A DNA stretch of 64,000 nucleotides from Lutjanus erythropterus (lineage: Eukaryota; Chordata; Actinopteri; Lutjaniformes; Lutjanidae): positions 28,347,920 through 28,411,919 of the forward strand of contig CM034599.1 in the NCBI GenBank assembly GCA_020091685.1, read 5' to 3'. The notes beneath the pieces were generated by a model, which was given only the letters and a program-made list of their open reading frames with translations, did no database searches and was not told the origin of the DNA. Within the stretch, counting starts at the first letter, position 1. Each line of letters starts with the position of its first letter. Shown piece after piece: positions 11,959 to 23,473 of this stretch. Both the position numbers and the translations under genes were made by a program.

Positions 11959-12460
11959 TAGTGGTTTTCAAACTATGATCCAGGGACCACCAGGGGTCCT
12001 GGGTTACAGGTGGAGCCAGCAAGAGGAAGAATAGAATATTTTAACTTTCATCACATTTTTGGAACAATGATGAAAGGTTCTGCTTGGATTGATTGTAATC
12101 TATAGTGATCTCAGTTTGATCAATGATTGACCATGATTATTATTTATACCATTAATCGATGAATTTCTTGGTCTATAAAATGTCAGAATGTGGTGAAAAC
12201 TATCAATCAGTGTTTCCCAAAAGCCCAAGATCACATCTTCAAATATCTTGTTTTGTCCAGAACCCAAACATATTCAGTTACTGTTATTTAAGAAGCTGGA
12301 ATCAGATCATTTTTCTACAAAAAAAAAAAAAAGAAAAAAAAAGATTCAAACCAGTTAATCAGTTATCAAAATAGTTGATGACTAATTTAATAGTCAACAA
12401 TTAATCAGTTGTTGGATTCATCATTGCAGTCCCTTACATGAAATGGTTTGAGAACCCCTG
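11959..12460. mobile_element. hAT-type element with Charlie-like ends
   Basis: The left end reads TAGTGGTTTTCAAAC and the right end, reverse-complemented, CAGGGGTTCTCAAAC: 12 of 15 matches, and the right copy fits the hAT/Charlie terminal consensus. The flanking 8-mers ATCTAGTC (11951-11958) and TTCTAGTG (12461-12468) agree at 6 of 8 positions, as expected for an aged hAT target-site duplication. No transposase is left. About 300 bp of its interior is a copy of a second family (separate entry). Confidence 0.65.
12115..12435 (+). mobile_element. AGGGCTGCAACTAA-family MITE, nested copy
   Basis: Typical internal phrases of this abundant family are present: TTGGTCTATAAAATGTCAGA, CAGTGTTTCCCAAAAGCCCA, GAAGCTGGAATCAGA and AATAGTTGATGACTAATTTA. 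The copy is nested in the element at 11959-12460. Sister copies lie at about 14262-14576, 16705-16985, 25100-25335, 32892-33165, 38995-39194 and 40828-41133. Confidence 0.65.
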
Positions 12461-12475
12461 TTCTAGTGTACTCTG

Positions 12476-13560
12476 CCAATACTCAGTTTTTGGTTCGTAA
12501 AATTTCCATCCACGGGTGTGAAGTGTGTGATATACAAGACTGCATCTCTGGCTAAAAAAAAACAACCTTCAGATGAGAGCTATCTGTCTGTCGCAGCTTC
12601 TGTTACACGAAATTTAATATAAAAAATCTGCAGCCTCGACAGAAACATTATCTTGTGAGAATACAGCGTGATTATAAATCTGGCCTGAGAGGACACTCCA
12701 GGAAATGAACATCCTCACAAAGAGACGAATCCTCATCCTCTCTGTGACCCGGTGATTTTAATGAGACTCGACAGCTCCCTCTTATGGTGAACATGGAGCG
12801 GTGCAAATCTCCAAAGCAGACTGGACAACTTTAGTTAATAACAACCACAAAACTTGATTCAACGGAAAAAGTTAAGAGTATATGTTACGTCAGGCACATT
12901 ACAATCTATTAAACAAAATACAGAAAGCTGACGACAACAACAACAACAACAACAACCAACAAATATTAAATAGGCCTATATATTAAGAAAAAATAAATTA
13001 TGAAAAAATAAATAAACGTAGTGAGAGAAAAATATATTATATATTAATAAGTTGAAAATTAAATAATAATACAAAGCATCAAATTTTAAAAAAAATTAAC
13101 AGCAAAGAGGGTTGTGAGCTTAAAAACTTGTTTATGAATAAAGAACTTTCCCAATAAAAAAAATCAACAGCATTGTTTTGAGATTTGTTTGTCATATTGT
13201 CATAATAACAAATTATTACTTTTAGAATAAAGCAGTGAGCAGCAGAGAGTCACATTAGTGGTACTGAAAACATGAAAAAGAAGATATGATTATCAATATA
13301 CAAATTGCCCTATATAATTCAAAGACTTCAAATTAAAACATGACATTTATCCAAATAATTTTCTCATAATAAAAACAATATCTCTCTTCCCATATTTAAG
13401 ACATAAACCCCCCAAAATAACAAAAATACATTCATAAAATAACTGTACGGTCGTCAGCTCTACAAAATACACAGAATTCAGAAAGAACAATTCTATATTT
13501 CTGTAAAACTGGTTTGTTGTAAAGACTACGTGAAACTTTTTCACTTTGTTTATCACTTTG
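12476..13560. other. intergenic, AT-rich
   Basis: AT-rich DNA upstream of tmem230 with a CAA microsatellite at about 12931-12955 and AAAT-rich runs. Nothing coding is supported on either strand. Confidence 0.45.
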
Positions 13561-13584
13561 TTTTGAGTTTTCGGTGTCCGCTGA

Positions 13585-13609
13585 TGACGTTTCGCTGTGC
13601 GCAGGCGCA
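13585..13609 (+). promoter_or_regulatory. tmem230: tmem230 promoter: CRE half-site and NRF1 palindrome
   Basis: TGCGCAGGCGCA at 13598-13609 is a perfect match to the NRF1 consensus (YGCGCANGCGCR), and TGACGT at 13585-13590 is a CREB/ATF half-site. They lie about 285 bp upstream of the start codon in one of the few CpG-containing patches of this AT-rich region. There is no TATA box. NRF1 sites are typical of TATA-less housekeeping promoters. The transcription start cannot be placed exactly. An upstream ATG frame (13641-13712, 23 codons plus stop) would be in the leader if transcription starts close to the NRF1 site. Confidence 0.6.
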
Positions 13610-13892
13610 CTACAGACCAAGACGAAAACACGGAAGATCCATGTTAGAGGAAACTAAACAGCTAACACCTCGATGTGATTTCATTTTAAAGACTGTTTTC
13701 ATGAAATGCTAACCGTCTTACACCAGGTCTGTTGTAATATTTTACTTAAATTTATCACCGACAGCTCGTGAGTGATACTTAGCATGGCTGCTGTTTGTGT
13801 AATGCATGTGTAGCTGAGCTGCTTCTGTCTCATTGAAACACTGAAAACAACAAACTGTTTTAACAACAACAAGCTCCCGTCAGCTAACGAAG

Positions 13893-13988
13893 ATGCCAGC
13901 TCGTAACGTTGTTTCCAATGGGATTCCTAACAGTAAAGTCAGGTACTCCAGGTTAGCCACTGATGATGACGGCTACATTGATTTACAG
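13893..13988 (+). CDS. tmem230: tmem230 coding exon 1
   Basis: Encodes residues 1-32 (cytosolic head), ends [12 protein letters not shown], donor GTAAGA, phase 0. Confidence 0.93.
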
Positions 13989-16379
13989 GTAAGACCTACT
14001 GTGTGATGGTATAATAACACACTACAAGCTTTGTACAGCCAAACATTTGGTTAAATTATATCAAAAAATGTATGTAATGTAATGTAAATGTAATGTAAAA
14101 ATATCAAAATCTTCAGTTTTTATCAATAATAATTGCCTTATTGTGATTGTAGACTGAAGGTCATAGTTGACTTTTAAAAGTAACTTCACAACAGTGATTC
14201 TGGACCTCCCCGGGTTAAAACACAATTTAATGAACTTTAAAGTTGCAGTGTAGTGATTTAGTATTGTACTAATCAGTTTCTAAACTAATCACCAACTACT
14301 CTGAAAATCAATTAAATGGACTGAGTATTTTTTTTAAAGAAAAAAAGCCCAAATTTTCTGATTCCAGCTCCTTAAATCTGAATATTTTCAGGTTTCTTTA
14401 CTGCTCTATGACAATAGAGTGGCCAAAACAAGACATCATCTTGGCTTTTAGGAAATACTGACCAACATTTTTTTTTGTCATTTTCTGACATTTTGTAGGC
14501 AAACAACTATTAATCAATTAATCAAGAAAATAACTGACCAATTAATCGACTATGAAAACAATTATTTGCAACACTAGAACGGCCAAAGGCAGGGCCAAAT
14601 CAATCACATTTTGCACTTCAAACAATGATTAATTCACCGAAAGAAGGAAGGACTGTATAAGAGGAGATCTGTGGCTTTAGGCTGTCTGCAGAGAGGATAA
14701 ATGGTAAACTGCAGGACCCGGCCAGTCAAAACATGTATGTCTGTGTCAGATGACGAGTTAATGAGTTAATGATGTTAATGCATGAATGATTGTGTGCTGA
14801 TTGTGTCTGTAGATGGAGAATAAGAAAAGACCCTTAGTGATTGTGCGAATAAAGTTTTACTGTAAAACATATATATATACCATAAAAAAAAGCTGTTTTT
14901 TTGAATGGAGTTTTGTTTATCAGTCTGTCCTCTAGAAAGACTGCCAGGATCAGAGGGTATTTTAACGTTATAAATAAAATAAATAATTCACATAAAGTGA
15001 GCTGATCTACCTTCTAATAATGAACCTTGCCTGCAGCATAAAGTAACGTAAGAAGTGGAGCTAAAAACCAACCTGTTTTCTACGTGTTTCAGCTTGCAGT
15101 AAAAGGTTGTGTAATAAGCACAAATGACTATCAAAATGGAGTTAGCAGTGTGATTAGTTTACTGTCTTAAGAACACAGCATGCTTTTACCAGGATGTAAT
15201 CATGCTGGTGATTGGTTTTCTAATGTGGTAAAAGCATGCAGGAAACACACAGCGTTACACCCAGAGGCAGGGTTTATTGTTGTTGGGGTTTTTTTACCAT
15301 CAAGTATTTGAACAGCTCCTTCCTTTAAAGTGTCTAAGTGTACTGTGATGTAGTTTTTTTTGTTAAAATGGATTTGGTATAGAAAAAAGGTGTTGATCAG
15401 GAACTGGTGTTAAAGCCAAGTTCTCTGTACCAGAACTGGCATCGAAAACTTTAAAAATGACACGCAGCCCTTCTCATCTATGGGCCAAGCTTGAAAAACA
15501 CATAACACAATTCCCACTTCTTTTAAACTCCATGCCCCCAGTTAGAAACACAGGATTTTATTATAAATTTGTGGTCCCAAGCTGAGGTAACTCTGACAAC
15601 GTCGTCAGGGTCATTGTCTCATCCATATAGAAGACATACAAGTGTTTTCATTGGCTGAATCATATTCTGCATGACTAGTAAATTGATATTTCTGTGTAAA
15701 ATTGGTGGGTTTAGCCTTTAAATCAATACAAATAACTTTGTAATGACATGTTTGGTGAACGTACACTACATTATTAAGGCATGCAATGCATAACCAACAG
15801 ATTTATGTAATGTAACGTGACAGTTTCATGGCTCATGTAGTCAACTCCCTTTGATATCAAGTTTCTGCCAGAGTTTCACTTTTCCAAAAAGTTCAGCTAC
15901 ATTGTGAGCCAGACTAATTCTGCTGTCCAGGTCCGTCCATGAGTGGAAAACAGGTCATGACTCAGACAGCCTGCTGCGTCAGAGAAAAGTGTTTTAATGA
16001 AATATTTCTTCTCCTCCGCAGTTCAAAAAGAGCCCACCCAAAGTCCCGTACAAAGCCATAGCTCTGGCTACAGTCCTCTTCTTAATCGGCTCGCTGTTAA
16101 TCATCATCGGCGCCCTCCTTCTGGCTGGATACTTCGGAGTCACTGTGAGTACTTGTGAAGAGTTTTTACAGTATTTCTCAATAATATATTCATCTCTAGT
16201 ACAATTTATGTCTTACTGAGATGTTTTGTGTCTTTCAGCACTCAGACCGAACTGTGCCCGTCCTTATCATCGGGATCCTCGTCTTCCTGCCTGGAATTTA
16301 CCACCTGAGAATAGCCTACTATGCTTCAAAGGGTTACCACGGCTACTCCTACGATGATATCCCAGACTTTGATGACTGA
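13893..16379 (+). CDS. tmem230: TMEM230, transmembrane protein 230 (3 coding exons)
   Basis: Exons 13893-13988, 16022-16144 and 16239-16379 join in phase 0 to give 119 residues, close to the ~120 of the vertebrate family. Junctions are CAG|GTAAGA...CCGCAG|TTC and ACT|GTGAGT...TTTCAG|CAC. The cytosolic head starts [10 protein letters not shown] and holds a YSRL motif. Two hydrophobic segments follow (about residues 44-68 and 79-97), then a charged tail ending DDIPDFDD. From family knowledge, TMEM230 (DUF872) is a two-pass protein of endosomal, Golgi and synaptic-vesicle membranes that acts in vesicle trafficking; human variants have been reported in Parkinson disease. The start is chosen because it opens the conserved head. 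Intron 1 (about 2.0 kb) contains a MITE. The gene looks intact. Confidence 0.95.
14262..14576 (-). mobile_element. AGGGCTGCAACTAA-family MITE in tmem230 intron 1
   Basis: Reverse-strand copy: GGTTTCTTTACTGCTCTATG and TTGTCATTTTCTGACATTTT are the reverse complements of the family's internal phrases, and the right end reads AATTATTTGCAACACTAG. No obvious effect on splicing. Confidence 0.6.
16022..16144 (+). CDS. tmem230: tmem230 coding exon 2
   Basis: Encodes residues 33-73, starting [13 protein letters not shown] and holding the first membrane segment. Acceptor CTCCGCAG, donor GTGAGT, phase 0 at both ends. Confidence 0.95.
16239..16379 (+). CDS. tmem230: tmem230 coding exon 3
   Basis: Encodes residues 74-119 with the second membrane segment ([18 protein letters not shown]) and the acidic C-terminus; TGA at 16377-16379. 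Acceptor TTTCAG. Confidence 0.95.
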   Translation, partial: HSDRTVPVLIIGILVFLPGIYHLRIAYYASKGYHGYSYDDIPDFDD

Positions 16380-16640
16380 CAATCACCACGGCTTCAGCCA
16401 CAGTCTAGCTGCACTCACATATACTCATAATATTCTACTTGTGATCTTTTAAATGCACTGATATCTTAACAGAAAATAAGATTAGATACTGAAAATTACC
16501 TGCATCTAAATCTTACAGATTTAGACATTATTATGATAGAGTTATACGCCTCGGTAGTTGATTCCAGCTTGCTGTTATAAAACCAAATCAGTATCAGACG
16601 TTGTTTGATTTGTATATCTGTTTTGTTAGCTTGATAAATT

Positions 16641-16646
16641 AATAAA
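16641..16646 (+). terminator. tmem230: tmem230 polyadenylation signal
   Basis: AATAAA at 16641-16646, 262 bp after the stop codon, followed by a GT-rich stretch (GTGTAATTTGATGAATCTG). It predicts a short 3' UTR. Confidence 0.7.
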
Positions 16647-16704
16647 GTGTAATTTGATGAATCTGTTTTAGTATATCATGTTATTTTTAATAGTTGGATC
16701 ATCT

Positions 16705-16985
16705 ATAGAGCTACAACTAGTCGATCGAAAGAAAATTAGTTTCTGAGTATTGTGATAATGTTTGCTGGTTCCAGCTTCTTAAATACAAGGATTTGCTGCT
16801 TTTCTTTTTGTAATATTGACAGTAAATGAAAAGTTGAAGTATTGGTTGGCCAAACGAAGCAATTTGAAGACGTCACTTTGGACATTTTTTTGATGTTTTA
16901 TAGACTAAATGATTCATGAATTGATTTTGAAAATAAACGTCAAATAAATCAATAATGAAAATAACCATTAATAGCAATTCTAATC
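16705..16985 (-). mobile_element. AGGGCTGCAACTAA-family MITE downstream of tmem230
   Basis: Starts TAGAGCTACAACTAGTCGAT and contains GGTTCCAGCTTCTTAAATAC and TGATGTTTTATAGACTAAAT, in the same orientation as the copy in tmem230 intron 1. It begins just beyond the polyadenylation site. Confidence 0.55.
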
Positions 16986-17339
16986 ATTTAGACACAAGAA
17001 ATATGAGCATAATTTAACCACTATATTTATTCAAGTCATGAAAAACCTCACATGTCAGATGATGACCTCGATAAACAGAAAGCACGCAGTGTTTTTCCTT
17101 TTGGACAAAATATATATTTATACTTATGTATTTTGATTTATACATACAGTAGCTGCTTTGTCAGGAAATGACAGTAATAGTTAAAAAAAAAAAAGAACTA
17201 TTCACAACTTGGCATGCAAACAAAAATGATCAACAATAATGGCACCATGTGCATCCACATAGAGGGAAGTTTCCAAAATAAAATAAAATAAAATAAAGAT
17301 ATCTTAAAAGCAACAAATGCTAATTTTAGTCACATTAAA

Positions 17340-17790
17340 TTACAGGAGACATCAGCCATAGAGATTTCTGCCTTCTCTCCATTATAATGGGACTGACTCG
17401 CACTTGGCTTGTACTGCTCAAAGCACCAGAAAAAAACATTTGAAAAATTCAAAATCACTTTTTGAAGATAATACAACTGCTTTTCTTCTAGAGAGAAAGT
17501 AGTTCCTACATGGAACTGCTCACTGTCTGTCTGTGGATTATCTTGAGTAACCAGGTCATAATTCTTGGAAAGAGACACTGGTTTTGAATTTTTTAAATGT
17601 ACTTTTTCTTTGTGCTTTGACCAGAGTGCCATTTAGTCTCGTTATACTGGAGAGAAGACAGACATCTCTATGTCCAATATCTGCAAACTCTTCAACTCAT
17701 ACCAAAAAAATCTAGATGCATAAACAGCATTAGAGTAGTAAGAGGAAAATGTTTATTTTTGATTTGGGGGTGAACTGTCCATATAACCAA
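17340..17790. mobile_element. fold-back element, GGGACAGTTCACCCC family
   Basis: The left part (17340-17455) reads GACATCAGCCATAGAGATTT...GGGACTGACTCGCACTTGGC. The right part (about 17580-17790) is a diverged inverted copy of the same text and ends GGGGGTGAACTGTCC, the reverse complement of the family terminus GGACAGTTCACCCC. The two arms can fold back on each other. The left terminal segment seems lost. Related copies lie at about 25685-26005, 40564-41376 and 41640-41755. Confidence 0.65.
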
Positions 17791-19282
17791 TAAGGCCATT
17801 ATTGGTTTGTTCACAATGTGATCAATACACTGCACATTACAGTCCCCCTCTGGTTAATTCTTCTTAATACTGTTCAGAGTTTCTTTCTTGGGGGATTTCA
17901 CGTGATTAATTCCAATCCTCTGATCTCCATATGGTGCACCTGGCCTGTGAGAGTAAACATCGTCAAACAGGGAAGTGCACACGCAAACATTTGGTTAATC
18001 TTTGCTCTAATCTGTGCTATCAGCTCATCAATATCTATGTCATTTGAAAGTGTGTAGGTGAAAGACAAGGCTACCACCCCTGTTTGCTTTGCATGATAAT
18101 GTCACAATATCAAAAACACATTGACAGTAAAGGTTGCACTTATATCCTTTCACACGCTTGGAAACCAGCAGATATTTTCAAGGACAGTTGTTTGTGTTGT
18201 CTTTGTTTCTTTTGGGGTCTCCGATGTGTCCATTCAGTCAGCCACCAGACACACACAACCTGGTATTAGTCAGTGTAGATCAAACACTTGACATCAGCTC
18301 AGAAACTCTTTCTGAAGGCTGCCTACATACTTGCCAAACCTCCCTGTTTTTCCAGGATACTCCTGTTTTTCATCGTCCACTCCCTTTTTCCTCCCTGGAT
18401 CACAATTCTCCTGTATTTCTCCCGATGTCTGACATATTTTCACACTTTTTTTTTTCCCTTGTCAGTATCACGACCTGTTTCTGACACTGCACAGTGTGTA
18501 TAAGCTCTATAAGACACTAAAAGTCTGCTGGACAACAATATAGGTACACCAGACCAGACTTACTAAGATGAGTTCTTGTTTCATAAGGAAAGTATGAACG
18601 AGGGCATGCATTTCGTAAAATCTGCCATATCAATTCTCTTAGGGCTGGGGTAAAAATAAATAAATGAAAGAAAACTAATGAATGTTAGTTTACGCCAGAG
18701 ATTTACACAAGTTCATGCTAGAGGAACAAATTATTCTGTATTCTTTCCTGAGAATTAAATGGTGTAAGAATGCTGGTGCAGTGTATTTATTATCTTGTTA
18801 TTTTCATTCTTCAAAAGTCACCAGAATGCAGGAATTTGATATCGAAATCCTCCCTATTTTTGTGGTTTCAAGTTTGGCAAATAGGCGCGTGTCTGCCTTT
18901 TCAGGAAGTGTTCAGAAGTTACAGAAGTTTTACAGAAGACAGAGACTGACTGTATTGTTCCTGGAATATATACTTATTTTGCCTCAGCAATTTATCATTA
19001 AACAATCTTAATATTTGTACAACATGATAATGTGTGATTTGATTTGATTTAATTTGATTTATATAAGTTATTACTGTACAGTCAGTGTAGAGATATATGA
19101 TATGTGATAAGCATGAACAAACAGACACATAATAAGACCAGGGCTGTTACTCACACTGAGGACACTAAGGTCTTACTACCACCAGTAATTCTTTCTGGGA
19201 TTTAGGTTTTTTATAGGAACCTGCAGGAAGTTTGCATCCTACACTGATGGGTATTTTACATGTTTATTTCAGTAGTTTTAGT

Positions 19283-19348
<66 letters not shown>

Positions 19349-22300
19349 CAAGGCAATATCATTGTAAACTAGTAATATATGTCTATAGTGTTAAATTATG
19401 TCTGGACTATATTTTATTTTTGTGTTTTTTTCTCTAAATGCTTTAATACACATGGTCCTGTCATTACTAATGGACATTATCGCCCCCTTGTGGTGATTCA
19501 GATGTCTTGTTGTTACTGGATTGGCTATTTTAAACTGAAGGGTAAACAAGACAGAAGAGTTAACTGACTTCATCAACACCAGTACATACAGTATATGATA
19601 GTAGATTTGCTAATTTTTCTTGTTAACTTAGAGCTTTTTTTCTGAGGACAGCAAAAGAAGTGGTTTTGAGGTAAGATAATGAAAATAGATGACAGAATAG
19701 TTAAAAAAAAAATCTCTTCAGTATTCAGATTAGTTTAACCAAAAAGATAGCATGATACTTTTTTCTGTTGTTTGACAGGCTAATGTTAAAGAGAAGTTGA
19801 AAGAAATACCGCTATTTGTAACAAAAGAGTCAATCAAGAACACTGAATTCAAGAACAATGGACATTAAATGAGTGTTCTGCATTAACCTCGCATAGCTAA
19901 CATTAGCCAAACTCAGTATTTGGTACTCTAAGCTAACAAATTAACATGGCTAACGTAATGTCTTGTTATTGGATATGTTCAGAAATGTACATTTAAGAGC
20001 AAATTAAAAACTGTCCGCAGTTGGGCAGACTCATTTTGTAAGCAAATCAAGCTATATGAATCTATGAATAAAGATCCACATTTTGGATGAAATGATATGT
20101 TTACACTGAAATCCTATCAAACTGACTCCAGGTCAGATCAGCACATACACACGTATTTACTGTAAGTATATAATTAAAAATCGTGAAATAACGTAAGGTG
20201 TCTGAGCTGCAATAAGGAATTGCATTAGCTACAGTAAATGCATATGAAGTAAAAACAGTACATTTATGTTGTCCAGACAGGCAGGGGAAAAGAGAAGAGG
20301 GAGAAACAGAAACGACAAAGCAACAGGTTAGTTTGTGTTTATTTATGATAATATACTGTATGTAATTACACAAGGCCATTTTAGGACCTAGGTGAAAGAA
20401 CTGTTTCGGGAAAATTGCTTTTAATGCTGGCACACGTAATATTCATGGTGTTATTTTGTAGGTATTATAATAAATTTTGCAATTAAAGCAATGCTGTTGG
20501 ACTTTAAAACCAGCATATATGGTTTTATATGGGCATAGTTTGAGTTCTGGTTTTGGGATGTCTTTTCTACTGGTTTTATCTGCAGTTTAGTTGGTTTGGA
20601 GCTGAATCTGAGTGGCTATTTGGCTGGTTTTGTCAAACAGACCTGGCAACCCTGGTTAGCATAGTCCAATACAACATTTTAATTTACACATTTCATTGGC
20701 ACTAAGGTTATTGGCAGGAGTGGAAAGTGCATTTTTACTAAAGTGCTATTCTTAAGTACAACTTTGATGTTCTTGTATCTAAATATTTCTATGTTATGTA
20801 TTATGTATAGATTTTGTTGATTGAGAGTTATTACAATACCAGACTTTTAGACTTTAATACAATGAAAAACAAAAACAAAAGTCAGAGGCACACAAAATAG
20901 TATTGTATATAAATAATGTTTTATTTATTTATTTTTTATTAAAAATCTGCATACAGTGCTGCACAGAAAAAGTCACTGAGCACTGAAAAAATAAAAAAGA
21001 CCAAAAAAAAAAAAATACAAGAAAAAATTTAAACAGGAAAATGTGTGTTTTATATATTATTAATTATTCATGATAAATCAATTAATCAGTTGTTACCATT
21101 TTCAACTATTGGTTAAGGAAAATGCACAAAATGCGTAACCCTTAAAGCCAGTCAAGTCTTTTTACAGACTCGTGACACATTGAAACATGAAACTCTGTTT
21201 TCTTTTAATTTGTCACCTGTCTTTTATGTCACAAACATAATTTTGGTTGACAATAACACAATAACATCTGATTTAATGTGATGAAGAGATGAAATAATCA
21301 TTTTGTATGTAAATGTGTCATTTACCACAGCTGTACAGTGCTGGAAAAGCTTGGAAATGCTTGAAAAGTGCTTGAAATTGACTTTGGAAAAGGCGTATGG
21401 ACATTATGATTTTAACTGACTCGTAAATCTGATTTTGAGGACCTCAGAACAGACAAAGTCTTGGGGACCCCTGTGACCTGGACCCCAGGCTGGGAACTAA
21501 TGGTGGAGATACTTCTTCCAACAAGTCGATTCCTGCAGGTTGATGTAGTTTGTCAAATAATTTAAAATAAAATAGGCTTTTTATTTACCCCCCCTGGTCT
21601 TGTTTGTGCTAGTAAGTTAGTAAAATGTTTATTTAAGTGACAACGTGACAGTGAATATTACAGCAGGGTAACCTCACTATCTTCACTAGTCCATGTAGGA
21701 AAATTATAAGGACTCTGTGTGTAGGTGGGGTTGGAGGTGTGTATGGTGGGTGGTAAAACCCAACTCATAAACCTTGTAATTAAAAATTTGACTGCACATT
21801 TTCCATTTTGCATAGTGGGAAATGTTTGTCCTTTCGGCACGTTAACAACATGTGTTTTTGTGCTGGATGTTGCACCAAATGGCTCAGGGTTAAATGGGAG
21901 TCTTAGGTGTGTTTTCCTTTTGTTGCGGTCTTCACGTCTTTCCCACCATGGAAGGACGCTTTTGTCTGAGGCGCTTAAGTACCAGCAGCACCAAGTCACA
22001 CAGAGACAGGTGGCAAGATAACGGAAGTTCATTATTGTGCCTTCAAAATAAGAGCGTTTTAAAAAAAACCCGATTGATGGATTCTCCGACTTTGTCTCAC
22101 TCCTATCTGACCACAGCTTCTCTCAGTATAGTATATTTCCAGCCTTTACAGAAATTACTTCCAAGTCATTTTCGATTTCAGACCTTTCTGGTTGAAATTA
22201 TGTCTCGATTCATAAATTTTGGCAGCATTAGACGTTAATCTGATGCTGTAAAAGATGCCACAATCAAAAGTCCACATTGTGATACTTATCTTAATGTTAA

Positions 22301-22700
22301 AAAACAAATAAAAACATGTCTGTTAATAAATAATAAATCTGATATTTAGTGCATTGTTTATTTGTATAAAATTTAATTTTCCTGTAAATGTAAGGTGTTT
22401 CCAATCTCCTTGGATATAATGTAATAAAAGTAGCAGCCTGACCTAAGACTGAACTGAACTGGAGTCTTGAATTAGGACCTAGTTCATTTTAGTAGCTTTG
22501 GTACTACAGATATTGTTTCAACTTGACATAATGAAAAGGTATATGTAGTTTTTACAACCTAATTTTGATAATTATTGTCCATTAAATTATACAAAATTGC
22601 TAAAATGCTCATCACAGTTTATCGGAGTCATCTTTAAATTGATTTTGTCCGTCCTGACAGCAAAAAATGCAACAATATTCTATGTACAATCATAGAAAAC
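17791..22700. other. intergenic between tmem230 and igsf9
   Basis: No gene or RNA is supported over about 4.9 kb. It contains the microsatellite at 19283-19349 and, at about 22425-22530, a fragment sharing phrases (GAACTGGAGTCTTGAAT...) with the element near 39.3 kb. Open frames up to 124 codons (21658-22032, minus) lack any recognisable domain. Confidence 0.5.
19283..19349. repeat. (CTAT)n microsatellite
   Basis: About 16 uninterrupted copies of the tetranucleotide CTAT. Its length and purity make it likely to vary between individuals. Confidence 0.9.
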
Positions 22701-22809
22701 CACTCATCATTAAATCATTCCCACTTTTGACCACGGACCTGTTGCCTCTTCACCCTAGCTTGCTCAGTAGGGGCATTATTTTGACAGGTGTAACAGGAAG
22801 CAGAGTGGG

Positions 22810-23473
22810 TGTGTTGTGTGTAACTTGACAGTGGCTCAAACAGCGGCTGTAGTAGGAGGAGGGAATAATAATAATGGGAGGAGGGACACGGACAGAGTAT
22901 CAACAGCAGGGCTAAAACTAAACGTGCAGTGTGGGTCTCTCTTCTCTGAAAACTTGCGCCTGTGTGGGGATAAATGCGCACTGCGTCGACCGAGCGCCAC
23001 TTCTACATATTTCTGAAGTTAATTATAAACTATCTCCTATGATTTAAGGCACTTTCAGCAAGTTCGGACAAGGAAGATTGCGGGGATAAAAGAACCAAGG
23101 CGTGGAAAGTTTAAATGGACTTTAAATGGGATGATGTCGGACTCATGAAGGTGCTTTGATTTAATGGATTTTAGTGAAACTGCAAAGTGTTTTTTTAGGA
23201 CATCTGATAACCATGGATATCGAGGATTAATTTGATTTTCTTTTGATCCATGCACGGACCGAAAAGAAAAATGTGACCACCTGCTCTTTTTCTTGCTTTT
23301 TTCCCCCCTCAAACTCTCTCTCTTTTTTTCGTTTTTAAAATCGTCTTTTTCCATCTTTAGAGAAAGGAATGAACAGTTGAATTTGGTCTGAAGGACGAGT
23401 CTTTTACAGAGGAGCATCAATGGATTGAAAGATTATACTTTCGACTTCAAGTGGAAAAAGTGCCTCAAGCAAG
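22810..23473 (+). promoter_or_regulatory. igsf9: probable igsf9 promoter and non-coding exon 1
   Basis: A relatively CpG-rich patch (CACTGCGTCGACCGAGCGCC at about 22979-22998) is followed by a stretch that ends at a consensus donor, AAG|GTAAGG, at 23473/23474. The next exon that fits downstream (32556-32651) carries the igsf9 start codon behind a TTTCAG acceptor, so this is the best candidate for the first, untranslated exon. The transcription start is unknown and the left border is a guess. There is no TATA box. A minimal upstream open frame (ATG GAT TGA) lies at 23420-23428. Confidence 0.45.

Noticed and set aside
21658..22032. 124-codon minus-strand frame, overlapped by 98- and 114-codon + strand frames
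   Set aside because: No recognisable motif on either strand and no splice or promoter context.
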